A stretch of 64,000 nt of DNA, taken from contig OZ246975.1 in assembly GCA_965232485.1 (NCBI GenBank), forward strand, positions 2,170,001 to 2,234,000, read 5' to 3'. Source of the DNA: VXPQ01 sp965232485. GTDB lineage: Bacteria; Bacteroidota; Rhodothermia; Rhodothermales; VXPQ01. Made by a program: the position numbers and the translations under genes. A model generated the notes under the pieces. That model saw only the letters and a program-made list of their open reading frames with translations, was not told the DNA's origin and did no database searches. Below, in pieces: positions 42,495-57,400 of the stretch. Positions within the stretch are counted from its first letter, which is position 1. Each line of letters opens with the position of its first letter.

Positions 42495-42515
42495 TGCAGG
42501 ATACAGTATCCTGCA
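42495..42515. promoter_or_regulatory. Perfect 21-bp palindromic operator
   Basis: Arms TGCAGGATAC and GTATCCTGCA around one central A, between the promoter and the ATG at 42522. Ideal two-fold symmetry of ~10-bp half sites suits a dimeric winged-helix repressor. The neighbouring Fur-family protein is an obvious candidate, though the sequence is not the classical Fur box. Confidence 0.7.
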
Positions 42516-42521
42516 CGGGAT

Positions 42522-43010
42522 ATGCCTGCGAAACCCGGTTTCACATTTTCGCCTTTTTTGAAACGATTCGTTCTCATAGCGCTTGCGGCGGCGGCTTTGG
42601 GAAGCCTCCCGGGCTTCACGGCGCTTCCTTTCGATGCGGCGCCAGAGGCGGACGCCCGCCTCGCTTACGTCAGCAACTTCAAGGCGCTTCGCTTTGACGT
42701 CTTGCTGGACGAAGGCGTACCCGTCGTGGAATGGGCCGCAGAGTCCGAAGAGGGTCTGGAGCATTACGAGGTGGAGGCGAGCGCGGAAGTGGGCGCACAG
42801 TCCAGAGTGGTCGAGATTGAGCCGAAAGGCGCGCAACACCCGTATGTTTTTCGGGACGATGATTTGTACAAGGGCGCCGAAATGGTGCGGTACACCTTGT
42901 ACGCCGTGCTGGACGATGGGGGAAGGCAGATCGTAGGGTCGAAGCAGGTTGCGTATACGCCGACCGCCGTTCGGCGCACCTGGGGCAGCATCAAGGCGAT
43001 GTTTCAGTAA
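42522..43010 (+). CDS. Exported protein with fibronectin-like domain
   Basis: 162 residues from MPAKPGFTFSPFLK. A signal peptide or anchor (RFVLIALAAAALGSLPG) is followed by a single beta-sandwich reading VEWAAESEEGLEHYEVEAS ... YTLYAVLDDGGRQIVGS, the pattern of the fibronectin-like domain that precedes sorting domains in Bacteroidota exported proteins. No sorting domain follows here. A strong promoter and perfect palindrome stand immediately upstream, so it is probably tightly regulated. Function unknown. Confidence 0.7.
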   Translation: MPAKPGFTFSPFLKRFVLIALAAAALGSLPGFTALPFDAAPEADARLAYVSNFKALRFDVLLDEGVPVVEWAAESEEGLEHYEVEASAEVGAQSRVVEIEPKGAQHPYVFRDDDLYKGAEMVRYTLYAVLDDGGRQIVGSKQVAYTPTAVRRTWGSIKAMFQ

Positions 43011-43011
43011 G

Positions 43012-43052
43012 GGATGCTCTGAATCTTTGCGGACTTGATCAGAGCGCCCCGA
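43012..43052. repeat. MITE remnant (copy C)
   Basis: GGGATGCTCTGAATCTTTGC then GGACTTGATCAGAGCGCCCC: the right-end part of the fold-back family, matching copy A's CTCTGAATCTTTGCGGACTT with a short left-end sequence joined to it. An internal-deletion scar between the exported-protein gene and pyrR. Confidence 0.65.
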
Positions 43053-43102
43053 GGCGATAATTTCTCGCAGACACTTCGTTTCCGTTTCCTTGTTTTTGGC
43101 GT

Positions 43103-43618
43103 ATGGCGCGCAGGCTCATCATGTCACCGGAGCGCGCGCAGCGCATGCTGGTGCGGCTTTCCTGCGAGATCGTCGAACGCAACCGCGGGGCTTCCAACGT
43201 GGAGCTGGTGGGTATCCGCCGACGGGGAAGTTTCGTGGCGGCAGCGATTGCCCGCGAGATGGAGGTTCTTGAGGGACGCCCATTCGAGATCAACGATCTG
43301 GACGTATCGGGATACCGGGATGACCGGGACCCCGCCGCGGAAGTCCCCGACACGTCTCGCATGACGCGCGATATTACGGATCGGGACGTCGTGCTGGTGG
43401 ACGATGTGCTTTTTACGGGGCGAACGGCCCGCGCGGCGCTGGATGCGCTGGTGCGCTACGGTCGTCCGCAGAGCGTACAGATGGCGGCGCTGGTTGATCG
43501 GGGACACAGAGAGTATCCGATCCAGCCCGATTACACAGGACTTTTTCTTCAGACGAAGCACCGCGAGCGCGTGGATGTGGACGTGAACGAGGGATTTTCG
43601 ATCTATGTGGTTGAATAA
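43103..43618 (+). CDS. pyrR: Bifunctional pyr operon regulator / uracil phosphoribosyltransferase
   Basis: 171 residues. A type I phosphoribosyltransferase with PRPP motif DRDVVLVDDVLFTGRTARAALDAL and GIRRRGSFVAAAIAREM near the N-terminus, the PyrR pattern. In Gram-positives PyrR binds pyr mRNA to attenuate; outside them it may act only as uracil phosphoribosyltransferase. No pyr biosynthetic genes flank it here. A MITE remnant occupies part of its upstream region. Confidence 0.9.
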   Translation: MARRLIMSPERAQRMLVRLSCEIVERNRGASNVELVGIRRRGSFVAAAIAREMEVLEGRPFEINDLDVSGYRDDRDPAAEVPDTSRMTRDITDRDVVLVDDVLFTGRTARAALDALVRYGRPQSVQMAALVDRGHREYPIQPDYTGLFLQTKHRERVDVDVNEGFSIYVVE

Positions 43619-43681
43619 GTTTCCGGTTTGTCGTTACTTTACCGGTAACTCGCCGATTCCTTGAGAAAACCTGACGTTATT

Positions 43682-46600
43682 ATGTCTTTGCCCCCCTATT
43701 CGCATTGTTTCCGTACCATTCTTCGGTCGTTTGGCGTGCGAGACAGGCGGCGCCTCGTTGGGTTTGCCCGAAGCATTTCGGTCCTCGTCCTGTTCGCGTC
43801 CATTGTTTTTTCGGGGGCGCCGGTCCATGCCCAATCGACCGGCGATGTTGCGGGCGTCGTGCTGGACGCCTCGAACGGTAGTCCTCTTGAAGCCGCCGAA
43901 GTGTATATCACCGGCCTGGACGCCATCGTGTATACGGATGCGGAAGGGGCTTTCGACTTCTCGTTCGTGCCGGCAGGCGAACAGAGCATGCGTATCTCCC
44001 TCATTGGCTACGCCCAACTGGTGCGCGAGGTGACCGTGATCGCCGGCGAGACCGCGACCTTGTCGTTGCGCATCACGCCCACCGTGCTGAATCTGGACGA
44101 AGTGGTTGTGACCGGCACGTCCATTGAGGAATTTCCCATCGATTTGCCGTACGCCGTTACGGCGGTGGACCGGGCCGCGCTGGCGGAACAGGGCGCTCCG
44201 CAAATGGCCGAGCTTTTCAAGAATCTGAGCGTGGCCCACGGGGTCATTGGCGAGCGGCAGAGTTGGTACAATAGCGCCGGTCCGCCCGCCTCCGTGCAGG
44301 AAACCGTCGCCAGCGTCAATCTCCGCGGCCTGGGTCCTTCCCGCACCCTCGTGTTGTTGAATGGGCATCGCCAGGTATATGTCCCGGCGCGCCTCATCGG
44401 CGGACGTTTCGTGGACGTGAACGCGGTGCCGTCCATTGCTATCCGCCGCATAGAGGTGTTGAAGGAAGGGGCTTCCGCCGTGTATGGATCGGATGCGGTG
44501 GCGGGCGTCGCCAATTTCGTGACGCGCAGCGATTTCGAGGGACTGGAGGTTTCGACGTCCCATGAGTATTTCGCCGACGCCGGCGACACGTATGCCGGAG
44601 CCATCTGGGGCGGCGACGTCGGCGGAGCCCACGCCGTGTTGTCGGCGGAAATGATGTATCGGCAGGAGCTGAAGACCGAAGAGCGGGAATGGGCCTTGCG
44701 CCCGTTTCCGCAGGCGGGGGGCTGGTCGTATACCGGCAACCCGGGTGCTTTTTACAAGCCTTCGCTGGAAGGGAATGAAGATGCGGACGCTTTCGTCGCC
44801 GCCCTGGTCGCCGCCCACGGCGATACAGATCGGCGATTTCTCGATCCCCGGTGCGAGGAGTTTGGCGGATATGTCAACGCAGACGTCACCTGCCGTTTTC
44901 GCTATGCGCCCTGGGATAACCTGATCGAACAAAGCAGGCATGTCCGGGCTTTCGGAGAAATCTCCGGGAATTTTTCCGACCGATCCAGGTATCGCCTTGA
45001 AGGGCTGTGGGCCCAGGCTACGACGCCCGACTGGCGGACGACCCCGTCGTATCCGCCCATTTCTCCGTACGACGGTACGCAGATCGTGCCGTCCGGCAAT
45101 CCGGGGCGGCAAGCGTTCTGCGGCGCGCATGCGGCGAGCGCAGGCTTTGCCTCCGAAGCGGCGTGTCTCGAAGACGACTGGTATTTCTTTGGTCGCCTGG
45201 TAGGGAACAGCGGGCCGGCGCGCTTTTTGTCCCGTACGTCCGGTACGCAGCGGATATCCGCGTCGGTCGACCATGCGTTTGAGGCGTTCGGCGGCCGGGA
45301 CGCCAGGCTGGACGTAGCGGTTAGCTACGCGCGCGCGTCCAACAACGTGAATTTGCCCGCGGAATACGCCTACAGGAAATTCCTTGCGTTCCGCGGTTTC
45401 GGAGGTCCCGATTGCGGCGTGGGCGTCGAGGTAGACCGTGCGTCGCCCGCCGGGATGCGGCTTGGCTCGCTCAATGGCGCCGCGCCGGGGCAGGGGGCGT
45501 GCATGTATTACAATCCGTTCAGCAATGCGCACCAGCATGCCGCGCAGCCCAATGCGGCGTTCGAGAATACAGCGAACCCCGATCACGCCGCGCATCTTGC
45601 GAACAGTCAAGCGTTGCTCGACTGGGTCAACGAGGAACTGGATCTGGAGAACAAGGCCCGGATGTTCGTGGCCGACGCCGTATTAAGCGGCGGCCTGGTC
45701 GAAGGGCTTGCAGCGTATGCGGTCGGGTATCAGTTCCGACGGAACGCCGTGTCCGCCACGCCGAACGACCCCGCCAACCTGAACGCGAATCCCTGTGCGG
45801 TTCCCGGCGACGTCAGTTGCAGGGACAAGGTAGGCCCCTATACGTTCACCACCGGTTATTATCCCTACGACGACGCCCGCACGGTCCATCGGTTCTTCGT
45901 TGAGGTTCCGCTTACGATGGGAACGCGCTTTGACGCCCAGGTTGCGGCGAACTACGAATTTCATGAAATCGTGCGCAGCTTCGATCCCAAGATCGCCCTT
46001 CGCGTACAGGCCACGGACGATCTGGTTCTTCGCGGCTCGCTGCAGTCCACGCTTCGGGTGCCGTCCGTGGACGAACTGAACGAAGATCGTGCTACGGCGC
46101 TGGACTGGGTCTCCGAAACGGGCACCTACAAGCCGGTTGATACGTTCGGAAACGTCGATCTTGATCCCGAGCGAGCAGTGACCTACAATATCGGCGCGGC
46201 ATTTTCCCGGGAGCACCTCAGAGCCACCCTTGATTACTGGTCCTATAATTTCCGGGACGCCATCGGCGTGTTGCCGCATAGCGGGATTACGGCGCTGTAT
46301 GCCCAGGGCGGCGCTGCCCGCTCGGCGGTGCAGCAATACATTACGTGTCCCGGCGGCGCAGAAGGTTGCGACCCCCAGCTCATCGAGCGCATCCGCGTTA
46401 CGGCGGCCAACTGGCCGGGGATTACCACCTCCGGGATCGACTGGCATGTCAGCACCCGTTTCGCTGCCGGAGCCGGGGTGCTTTCGGGAGGATTCGAGGG
46501 CACCTGGACCCGTTCCTACCATGTCAAGTCGCTTTCGCTGGGCGGCGTACAGCTGGCGAGCGGCCTGGAAGGCGCCGGATACCTGAATCGCTCCAATCCG

Positions 46601-46942
46601 GCCGCCCCGCCCATCCCGAAATGGAAATCCAGGGCGAACGTCGGTTACCACCGGAGTCGCTATTCGCTGGTCAGTTACCTGAACTATGTTCCTTCCTACA
46701 CCAATGCGGACGACTCAGACGACGCCGGAGACCCCGTTTCCATCGATTCGTTTGCGACCCTTGACGTGACCGCCTACCGGCATCTTCCCGGCGGATTCGA
46801 CCTGACGCTTTCCGTGCTGAATCTGCTGGACTCCGACCCGCCCTTCGTAAATTGGGAAACGGCGTTCGACGGTTTTACGCACAGCCCGAAAGGCCGCCGC
46901 GTGAAGTTGTCGCTTACCTGGAACCTGAGGGGCGGTCGTTGA
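43682..46942 (+). CDS. TonB-dependent receptor with carboxypeptidase-regulatory-like domain
   Basis: 1,086 residues from ATG 43682 (a TTG 7 codons upstream is less likely). Signal peptide ending near PVHAQS, then a CarboxypepD_reg-like beta-sandwich (GDVAGVVLDASNGSPLEAAEV), the plug domain (VVVTGTSIEEF, VNLRGLGPSRTLVLLNGHR, IEVLKEGASAVYGSDAVAGVANFVTR) and a long beta-barrel to the C-terminal LTLSVLNLLDSDPPF ... VKLSLTWNL. An outer-membrane importer for a large or scarce ligand (siderophore, B12 or oligomer). There is no SusD partner, so a SusC glycan role is not supported. Confidence 0.9.
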   Translation: MSLPPYSHCFRTILRSFGVRDRRRLVGFARSISVLVLFASIVFSGAPVHAQSTGDVAGVVLDASNGSPLEAAEVYITGLDAIVYTDAEGAFDFSFVPAGEQSMRISLIGYAQLVREVTVIAGETATLSLRITPTVLNLDEVVVTGTSIEEFPIDLPYAVTAVDRAALAEQGAPQMAELFKNLSVAHGVIGERQSWYNSAGPPASVQETVASVNLRGLGPSRTLVLLNGHRQVYVPARLIGGRFVDVNAVPSIAIRRIEVLKEGASAVYGSDAVAGVANFVTRSDFEGLEVSTSHEYFADAGDTYAGAIWGGDVGGAHAVLSAEMMYRQELKTEEREWALRPFPQAGGWSYTGNPGAFYKPSLEGNEDADAFVAALVAAHGDTDRRFLDPRCEEFGGYVNADVTCRFRYAPWDNLIEQSRHVRAFGEISGNFSDRSRYRLEGLWAQATTPDWRTTPSYPPISPYDGTQIVPSGNPGRQAFCGAHAASAGFASEAACLEDDWYFFGRLVGNSGPARFLSRTSGTQRISASVDHAFEAFGGRDARLDVAVSYARASNNVNLPAEYAYRKFLAFRGFGGPDCGVGVEVDRASPAGMRLGSLNGAAPGQGACMYYNPFSNAHQHAAQPNAAFENTANPDHAAHLANSQALLDWVNEELDLENKARMFVADAVLSGGLVEGLAAYAVGYQFRRNAVSATPNDPANLNANPCAVPGDVSCRDKVGPYTFTTGYYPYDDARTVHRFFVEVPLTMGTRFDAQVAANYEFHEIVRSFDPKIALRVQATDDLVLRGSLQSTLRVPSVDELNEDRATALDWVSETGTYKPVDTFGNVDLDPERAVTYNIGAAFSREHLRATLDYWSYNFRDAIGVLPHSGITALYAQGGAARSAVQQYITCPGGAEGCDPQLIERIRVTAANWPGITTSGIDWHVSTRFAAGAGVLSGGFEGTWTRSYHVKSLSLGGVQLASGLEGAGYLNRSNPAAPPIPKWKSRANVGYHRSRYSLVSYLNYVPSYTNADDSDDAGDPVSIDSFATLDVTAYRHLPGGFDLTLSVLNLLDSDPPFVNWETAFDGFTHSPKGRRVKLSLTWNLRGGR

Positions 46943-46971
46943 CGCCGAACCAAAGCGCGTTGCGCCTGCCG

Positions 46972-47463
46972 CTACGCCTTGTCGTCGGCGGAAGGACCGT
47001 ACATGCCTGGAATCGCCACGTCGCACAGGCGCAGGTACAGGCCAAGCTGGGCGCGGTGATGGATCAGATGGTTCAGCACGAAGTTGCGGAATACGACGCC
47101 TTTCGGCATGGTGAAGTGAATCCGATCCCCTGTCTTCAGGGTCCAGGGTTCAAGGAACGTGTCGGCTGATGCGCTTTCCAGTGCGAGGCGGGCTTTCGAG
47201 GCCGCTTTGTCGAATGCGCCGAGGATTTCGTCCCTGCTTTCGGGAACGAAGGGTTCGAAGGGTTGCGCCATATCCAGTTCATCCATCTGGAACGTCGGGC
47301 CGGTCCATGCGGGGATGTTCGTCACATGGGCGGCGAGTTGCCGTAGCGTCCACGATTTTTCGTGCGGACGATAGTCCAGACACTCGTTGGGCGTCAAGGA
47401 AAGCATTTTGCGGGTGTTTTCGATTTCCCGGTCGAATTCAGGGAGCAGGGCTTTGCCGTTCAT
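46972..47463 (-). CDS. DinB-family protein
   Basis: 163 residues. Four-helix-bundle DinB/YfiT family: MLSLTPNECLDYRPHEKSWTLRQLAAHV near the N-terminus and NHLIHHRAQLGLYLRL at the C-terminus, supplying the three metal-binding histidines (H in LAAHV, HH in LIHHR). Members often act as metal-dependent thiol transferases or detoxification enzymes; the specific role is unknown. It converges on the TonB receptor gene. Confidence 0.85.
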   Translation of the reverse strand: MNGKALLPEFDREIENTRKMLSLTPNECLDYRPHEKSWTLRQLAAHVTNIPAWTGPTFQMDELDMAQPFEPFVPESRDEILGAFDKAASKARLALESASADTFLEPWTLKTGDRIHFTMPKGVVFRNFVLNHLIHHRAQLGLYLRLCDVAIPGMYGPSADDKA

Positions 47464-47541
47464 GGCGGTTCTCTTTATTACGTGGAAATGAGGAATGTTC
47501 GGGGAGATAAAGGGTCGGCGGGGCGTTTGCGCGCGGACCCT

Positions 47542-48408
47542 CTACAGGTTCGCGTCCGGTTCGTTCTCCTCGGGTGCGCGAAGCAGTGTGCCCGGTTCGG
47601 TTTGTTCATTGCGCCAGGTATGCAAACGCACTTCGGATCCGGCGCGCACTTCTGTTCCAGGGTCAGGACTCTGGCGCAACACCAGCGTATTGGGCGCGTT
47701 CGCATCGGCGAGGCTGTCCGGCGCGCCGATTACGATAGTGTGCAATTGTCGGGCGAGCAGGCTGTCGCGAGCCTGGTTGATATCCATGCCGACGATATCC
47801 GGTATGACGCTGTATGCTGCGCCCAGGCCCGTACTGTACCACAAGGTTACGGAAGCGCCTGCCTCAAGGGTGTCTCCGGCGAGCGGCTCTTGCCCGGTAA
47901 CGGTATTGCGATAGGGAGCAGGGATGGAATCCGGCAACGCTTCCTCTATGCGCAAGCCCTGTGCGCGTAATCGGTTTTCGGCTTCGCGGATAGAGAGGCC
48001 GAATACGTTGGGGACGGCCACGCGCCGCAATTCCCCGCTATTGACCGTCAGATAAATGTGCCGATTCGGTTTTACCAGCGCAGACGGCTCTGGAGTTTGA
48101 TCCACGATCACATTGACGGGATAGGCCGGATTGTATTGTTCCGTCTCCACTACGACATGCAGCCCGAGTGCCTCAAGGTCGTTTGTCGCCTGTTCGGGCG
48201 GCCGATTGATTACGCTGGGGACGGCGACAAGCAGATGATCGGCCTGCCGCGTGACCTTCGGCATGAGCCATTGATTCACGAGCAAATAACAGGCTCCGAG
48301 GAGGACGCCGAACAGGATGAGTCCTCCCCACCAATACGCATTGCGGAGGAGCGATCGGGCGTAGGCCCATGATCCTGAAAATATGCGCTGGATGGTTTCC
48401 GGCGGCAT
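47542..48408 (-). CDS. Membrane-anchored PASTA-domain protein without kinase
   Basis: 288 residues. One transmembrane helix (NAYWWGGLILFGVLLGACYLLV, about 24-45) then three PASTA domains (VAVPSVINRPPEQATNDLEALG; VAVPNVFGLSIREAENRLRAQG; SVIPDIVGMDINQARDSLLARQ). PASTA domains bind peptidoglycan fragments or beta-lactam-like structures, usually on Ser/Thr kinases or penicillin-binding proteins. Neither is fused here, an arrangement found in Bacteroidota. The short C-terminal tail is acidic. Confidence 0.85.
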   Translation of the reverse strand: MPPETIQRIFSGSWAYARSLLRNAYWWGGLILFGVLLGACYLLVNQWLMPKVTRQADHLLVAVPSVINRPPEQATNDLEALGLHVVVETEQYNPAYPVNVIVDQTPEPSALVKPNRHIYLTVNSGELRRVAVPNVFGLSIREAENRLRAQGLRIEEALPDSIPAPYRNTVTGQEPLAGDTLEAGASVTLWYSTGLGAAYSVIPDIVGMDINQARDSLLARQLHTIVIGAPDSLADANAPNTLVLRQSPDPGTEVRAGSEVRLHTWRNEQTEPGTLLRAPEENEPDANL

Positions 48409-48450
48409 GGTCCGGGGTTGCGTCGGGTGTTACGGACGAGATTGCGATAA

Positions 48451-48707
48451 GGGATGCTCTGATTAAGTCCGCAAAGACTCAGAGGCTGACAGGGACGCGC
48501 TGGCAAGGAATGACGAAGCAATGCGGCAGGTTCCACATAATGAGGAATGACGCAGCCAGCGCGTTCCTGGCGGCCTCCCGAAGGGCGCGTCGCGACCGCG
48601 ACGCCCCGAATCCGCCATGTTTTCCGCTGATTTCAACGATGCAAGCATGTCGTTCTGTACGCGTGAAAGCGAAGCGCTGATCGAAGTGGACTTGATCAGA
48701 GCATCCC
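48451..48707. mobile_element. Fold-back MITE, copy B
   Basis: About 257 bp with ends GGGATGCTCTGATTAAGTCC and (read inward) GGGATGCTCTGATCAAGTCC. The core around AAGGAATGACGAAGCA and ATAATGAGGAATGACGCAGC is shared with copy A at 22.2 kb. It differs by ~115 bp of extra sequence before the right end, which includes the 49-bp repeat also seen at 28.4 kb. Confidence 0.75.
48602..48650. repeat. Dispersed 49-bp repeat, copy 2 (inverted)
   Basis: The reverse complement matches 28441-28489 at about 44 of 49 positions. Here it lies inside the extra segment of MITE copy B. Confidence 0.7.
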
Positions 48708-48863
48708 AAGGTACGCAATGTAATTTTCCCGATTCATACGGATGAACGTTTTGCATGTGCCCGGCGCGGCGTCAAGCGCCTCAACGCACATTTCATAATG
48801 CAAATGCGGAACTACTCCTTGAAACCCCGGTCTAAAGCCATCGAAATTTACGTCGGCAACCTC

Positions 48864-48892
48864 TTGACATCTTGGATTTGTTGGCGTATTTT
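48864..48892 (+). promoter_or_regulatory. Probable rRNA operon promoter
   Basis: TTGACA (48864-48869), 17-bp spacer, TATTTT (48887-48892), about 215 bp before 16S. It is the only near-consensus pair in the leader and it faces the operon. Confidence 0.65.
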
Positions 48893-49108
48893 ATCTGTCC
48901 GCGCTTTTTTTGACCGGTTGTCCGGTTTGATTCTGCGCGGCGGCGATGCGGTCGGTTTGCCTGCTTTCGGGCGAATTCAGGTCGCGGAGCCGTGTTCTTT
49001 GATGAGAATGGAAGCATAGCGAGTCCCGTTGATTCCTGTGCGCCGGACCAACGGCGCGCATGATGAGACAGACATAAATACGAGTCAAGCAGATCATACA
49101 ACTTCATT

Positions 49109-50639
<1,531 letters not shown>

Positions 50640-50807
50640 AGAGAACTCTTGATCGTATACGGCTGAATTGTCATGCGGGGCCTGGCTCCGCAGGGTTAAC
50701 GGGATTCGCTATGCTTCTTTCTCACGCAGCCGGACCTTTGAACGGGTCCGGTTCGTTCTTTGCAACATAGAGTTGTGCCCCCCTTATTTGGGGCAAAAAC
50801 CCAAAAG

Positions 50808-50881
<74 letters not shown>

Positions 50882-50928
50882 CACGCCAGCGCCGAAAGGC
50901 GCCCCCGCCATTGGCGGGGAAATCAGGC

Positions 50929-51001
50929 GGGGTTATAGCTCAGTTGGTAGAGCACCTGCTTTGCAAGCAGGGGGTCGCCGGTTCGAATCCGGCTAACTCC
51001 A
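50929..51001 (+). tRNA. tRNA-Ala (TGC)
   Basis: 73 nt, second spacer tRNA. Acceptor GGGGTTA pairs with TAACTCC (one G-T wobble); anticodon loop TTTGCAA gives TGC; T-arm GGTTCGAATCC. The 3' terminal CCA is not encoded after the discriminator A. Confidence 0.96.
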
Positions 51002-51152
51002 CCGTTCCTCTGACGACGAAGCCAGTGTGGTGCACGCACGGCTTCCGGATTGGGGGATCACGTTCTTTGACATGATGAATTGTTTCCGTAGAAAACAAAG
51101 GTATCACCGAGACGTCGGCGTCTGTTTTAAGCGCGATGCGCGTAAAACAATA

Positions 51153-54092
<2,940 letters not shown>

Positions 54093-54262
54093 ATTGTTTT
54101 GCGAGCATCGACGAGACGCCGCGTTTCGTGATGCCTTTGTTTACTACGGACAATTCATCTGTCAGATATTTCGCTTTGCCCGAGCGTTCGAAGCGCGCGC
54201 ATGCGTTGTTCGTGCGTTTCCTGCCCGGGGAGGGCGCGCGCCGGATTGCCGGCCGTTGAAAT

Positions 54263-54374
<112 letters not shown>

Positions 54375-54383
54375 TCTTTGGAA

Positions 54384-54421
54384 AAGCCTCGTTGCGGTTC
54401 GCAGCGAGGCTTTCCTTTTTT
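54384..54421 (+). terminator. Rho-independent terminator of the rRNA operon
   Basis: AAAGCCTCG and CGAGGCTTT form a 9-bp stem (the inner GC pair extends it) followed by CCTTTTTT. It lies 10 bp after 5S. Confidence 0.85.
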
Positions 54422-54435
54422 CAGGAGATTTTTCG

Positions 54436-57400
54436 ATGCGGTATCATTTTGCGCAATTGGCGGCGCTTTGTCGGAAGCATCCGGTGGCCCCGAAAGTCAT
54501 CTTTGCGCCTACGCTCCAGATCGGGCATAATCTTGGCTCGGCTCTGGCGCGGCAGGGCGTTTCCTGGGTCAATGCGCATTTCACGACGCCGCTCAGGTGG
54601 GCGACGCGCTTGGCGGCGTCTGCGCTTGATGCCTCCGGCAAGCGGCTCGTTTCGCAGGACGCCGAATATTTTTTCATGCAGCGAGCGCTGCGTCAGGCAG
54701 CTTGGCCGGAGGATCATCCGTATGCGACCCCCTACGCCGCCATGGCGCTGGCGGAGACGTTTCTGCAAACGATTCGAAATTTGCGGCTGGCGGGTATGTC
54801 CGCGGAGGAACTTGCGGGTTCGGCAGGCGAGACTTCTTTGGAGCGCAGGAATTTCGTCGGGATATATCGTGCGTACGAGCAGTGGTTTGGAACCGGGGGC
54901 TTGTACGATGAGGCCGATTTGTACCGGCAAGCCATGCGCTCGCGTCCCGCGCCGGGGCTCGTGGTCGCCGTATTCGACGAAACGCCGCTTCCCGAACTGG
55001 CCTTTCGGTTCGTCGAGGGATTAAGCGCGTCCCTTGTTCGGGTCGGCCGTTCCGCAGACGCCTATGGATTGTCGCCGCCGCAGGAGTCGGCGTGCAAACG
55101 ATTCGCGCTTGCTCCGACGATCGCCGCCGGGGAAGGCGTGGTGGGTTCGGCCGGGAACAGTTACCGGATGCGTCGCGGAAACGGCGCGGACAGAGAGCAT
55201 AGCGAGGCCGCGGACCTGCTGCTGCGCGAGGCTGTCGGGACCGGGAACGAGGTGCGCGGCGCGCTTCGCGAGGTACTCCACGCGGGCGCAAAGCTGGACG
55301 AAATCGAATTGGTCTATACGGCGGAAGATCCCTATTTGCCGCTTATTGTGGATGTGCTGGACGGGTTGAAAATTCCTGCCCGGTATGCCGCCGGGATTCC
55401 TGCGACCCTGAATCGGGCAGGTCAATCGCTTCTTGGTTTTTACCAGTGGATGGCGGCGGATTGCGAACCGGAATTGCTGGTATCCCTGTTGCGCTCCCGG
55501 CTTCTTTACGTGGACGAGCCGGGCGCCGTCGCCGCTGCCGCCGACGCGGCGCTGGCGGCCAGGATGCGCGGAGGGCGCAGCGCCTGGGAAAACGATGGAG
55601 CGGGCGGCGTAAAAAGCGACCGAAAACGGCTTTGGGGTCAGCTGAACCGCTGGGCCGAAGCCGTCCCCGACGATGCGGCGGAGTACAAGGCGTTTGCGGA
55701 AGGGGCCGTCCGGGAGACCATGAATTTGCTTGACGGGCTCTACAAGACGGTTCCGGATGCTGCGTCCGTGTCGCTGGAGGATGTGGTCGAGTCCGGGCGG
55801 CGTTTTCTCAAGCGGTTCGTTCCCCGGCGGGACCGGGAGGGTCGCGGTCAGGCGGTGATCGAATCCCTCGACAATCGGCTGCAAAGCATATTGAGGGAGT
55901 TGGACATGGCTGCGGGCGCGACGGACCGCCTAACCGATCTCGCCCAGGCGCTGGCCCACGCGCTCGAACGCCACAAGACCCAGGCGACGATTGCCCGCCC
56001 CGGTCATCTGTACGTGGTTCCTCTGGAACGGGGGGGCTATACGGGCCGCAAGCATACCGTGATCGTGGGCTTGGCGGAGACCACGTTTCCAGGCGCCGGG
56101 ATCGAGAACCCGATTTTGCTGGACGATGAACGGGAGCGCATTTCCGGCGGGCGGCTTCCGTTGCAGCGGGCGCGTCCCGGCGAAACGGTCTGGAATCTGG
56201 TTCGCCTGCTGGGCATGGCCGATTCCCGCATATTGTTGACGGCCAACCGGCGGGACCTCGTAGAGGGTCGGGAAGTGTATCCGTCGCCTGTTTTCGAGCA
56301 GTTGGGCGAATTGTTTGGCGGAGCGAAGCAGGTCTACCGGATCGTGCCCGAACCGCGGCGCGCTCTTACGTCGGTCGGCGTCTCCCTGGGTTTGCGCGAC
56401 GCCCCGTCGGTCCTTGCAGATGTGCTGCAAAAGTATCCGGCGCTGCAGAAGGGCCTCGAAGCGGTTCGCGCCCGCGCCGAGACGGGGTTTGGCGCGTACG
56501 ACGGTTGGCTGGGACAGGCTACGCCGGCGCTGCGTCCCGGCGCCGCCGACGAAGCGTTGTCCGCCTCGCGCATCGAAACCCTGACCGCTTGCCCTTATCG
56601 CTATTTTTTGCGATACGTATTGCGCGCGCAGCTGCCGGACATTCGGGATGTCAGGCCAGGGCGCTGGCTGACGGCGGCCGAGTTCGGCGGATTGTTGCAC
56701 GGCATACTCCACAAGTTTATGACCGCATTGTCGCAGCGCGGGGAATCGCCGGACCCCGACAAACATACCGACTGGCTGCGGGAACTGATGCACGAAGGTC
56801 TTGCGTATCGCAAGGTGCGTATTCCGGTTCGGGAGCAAACCGGCTACGAGACGGATGTGCGTCGTCTGGCGCTCGCGTTGCGGATTTTTCTGAACGAGGA
56901 ATCGGCGCGCGCCGATGCGCGTCCGGCGGGATTCGAGGTGCGTTTCGGATGGGGCGCGTCGGACGAAGCGAGCGAAGACGGGCCGTTGGACAGTCCCGAT
57001 CCGTTGGCGATACGTCTTTCCGACGAGGTGCGGTTCTTTTTGCGCGGCGCGATAGACCGCGTGGACGAAGCGGCGGACGGATATGAAGTATGGGATTACA
57101 AGAGCGGTTCGGCGGGGAGTTATAACGCGGGCGATTTGCTGGCGGACGGCCAACGCTTGCAATGGGCGTTGTATGCGTTTGCGCTGGACCAACTGCTGGC
57201 CGAACAAGGTTTGCCGGGCCGTACCGTGCGCGGTGGATATTTTTTCCCGAACGAACGCGAGCACGGGCTGCGCATTCATAACCCCACGCCCCCGAAGGAA
57301 GACGTTGCGGCTGTGCTGAAACCCTTTTTTGATCTCGCGGAGCAGGGCGCTTTTCTGCATGTGCACAAAAAGCAGGATGTTTGCAGGTTTTGCGATTACA

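Larger units (their letters stand above)
48409..49108. other. Upstream region of the rRNA operon
   Basis: 700 bp without a supported gene. It holds the fold-back element copy B (48451-48707), the 48602-48650 dispersed repeat inside it, and a consensus-like rRNA promoter at 48864-48892. About 215 bp of leader follow before 16S. Confidence 0.6.

Noticed and set aside
43682..46942. SusC glycan importer
   Set aside because: No SusD-like gene follows; the barrel and plug fit a general TonB receptor.
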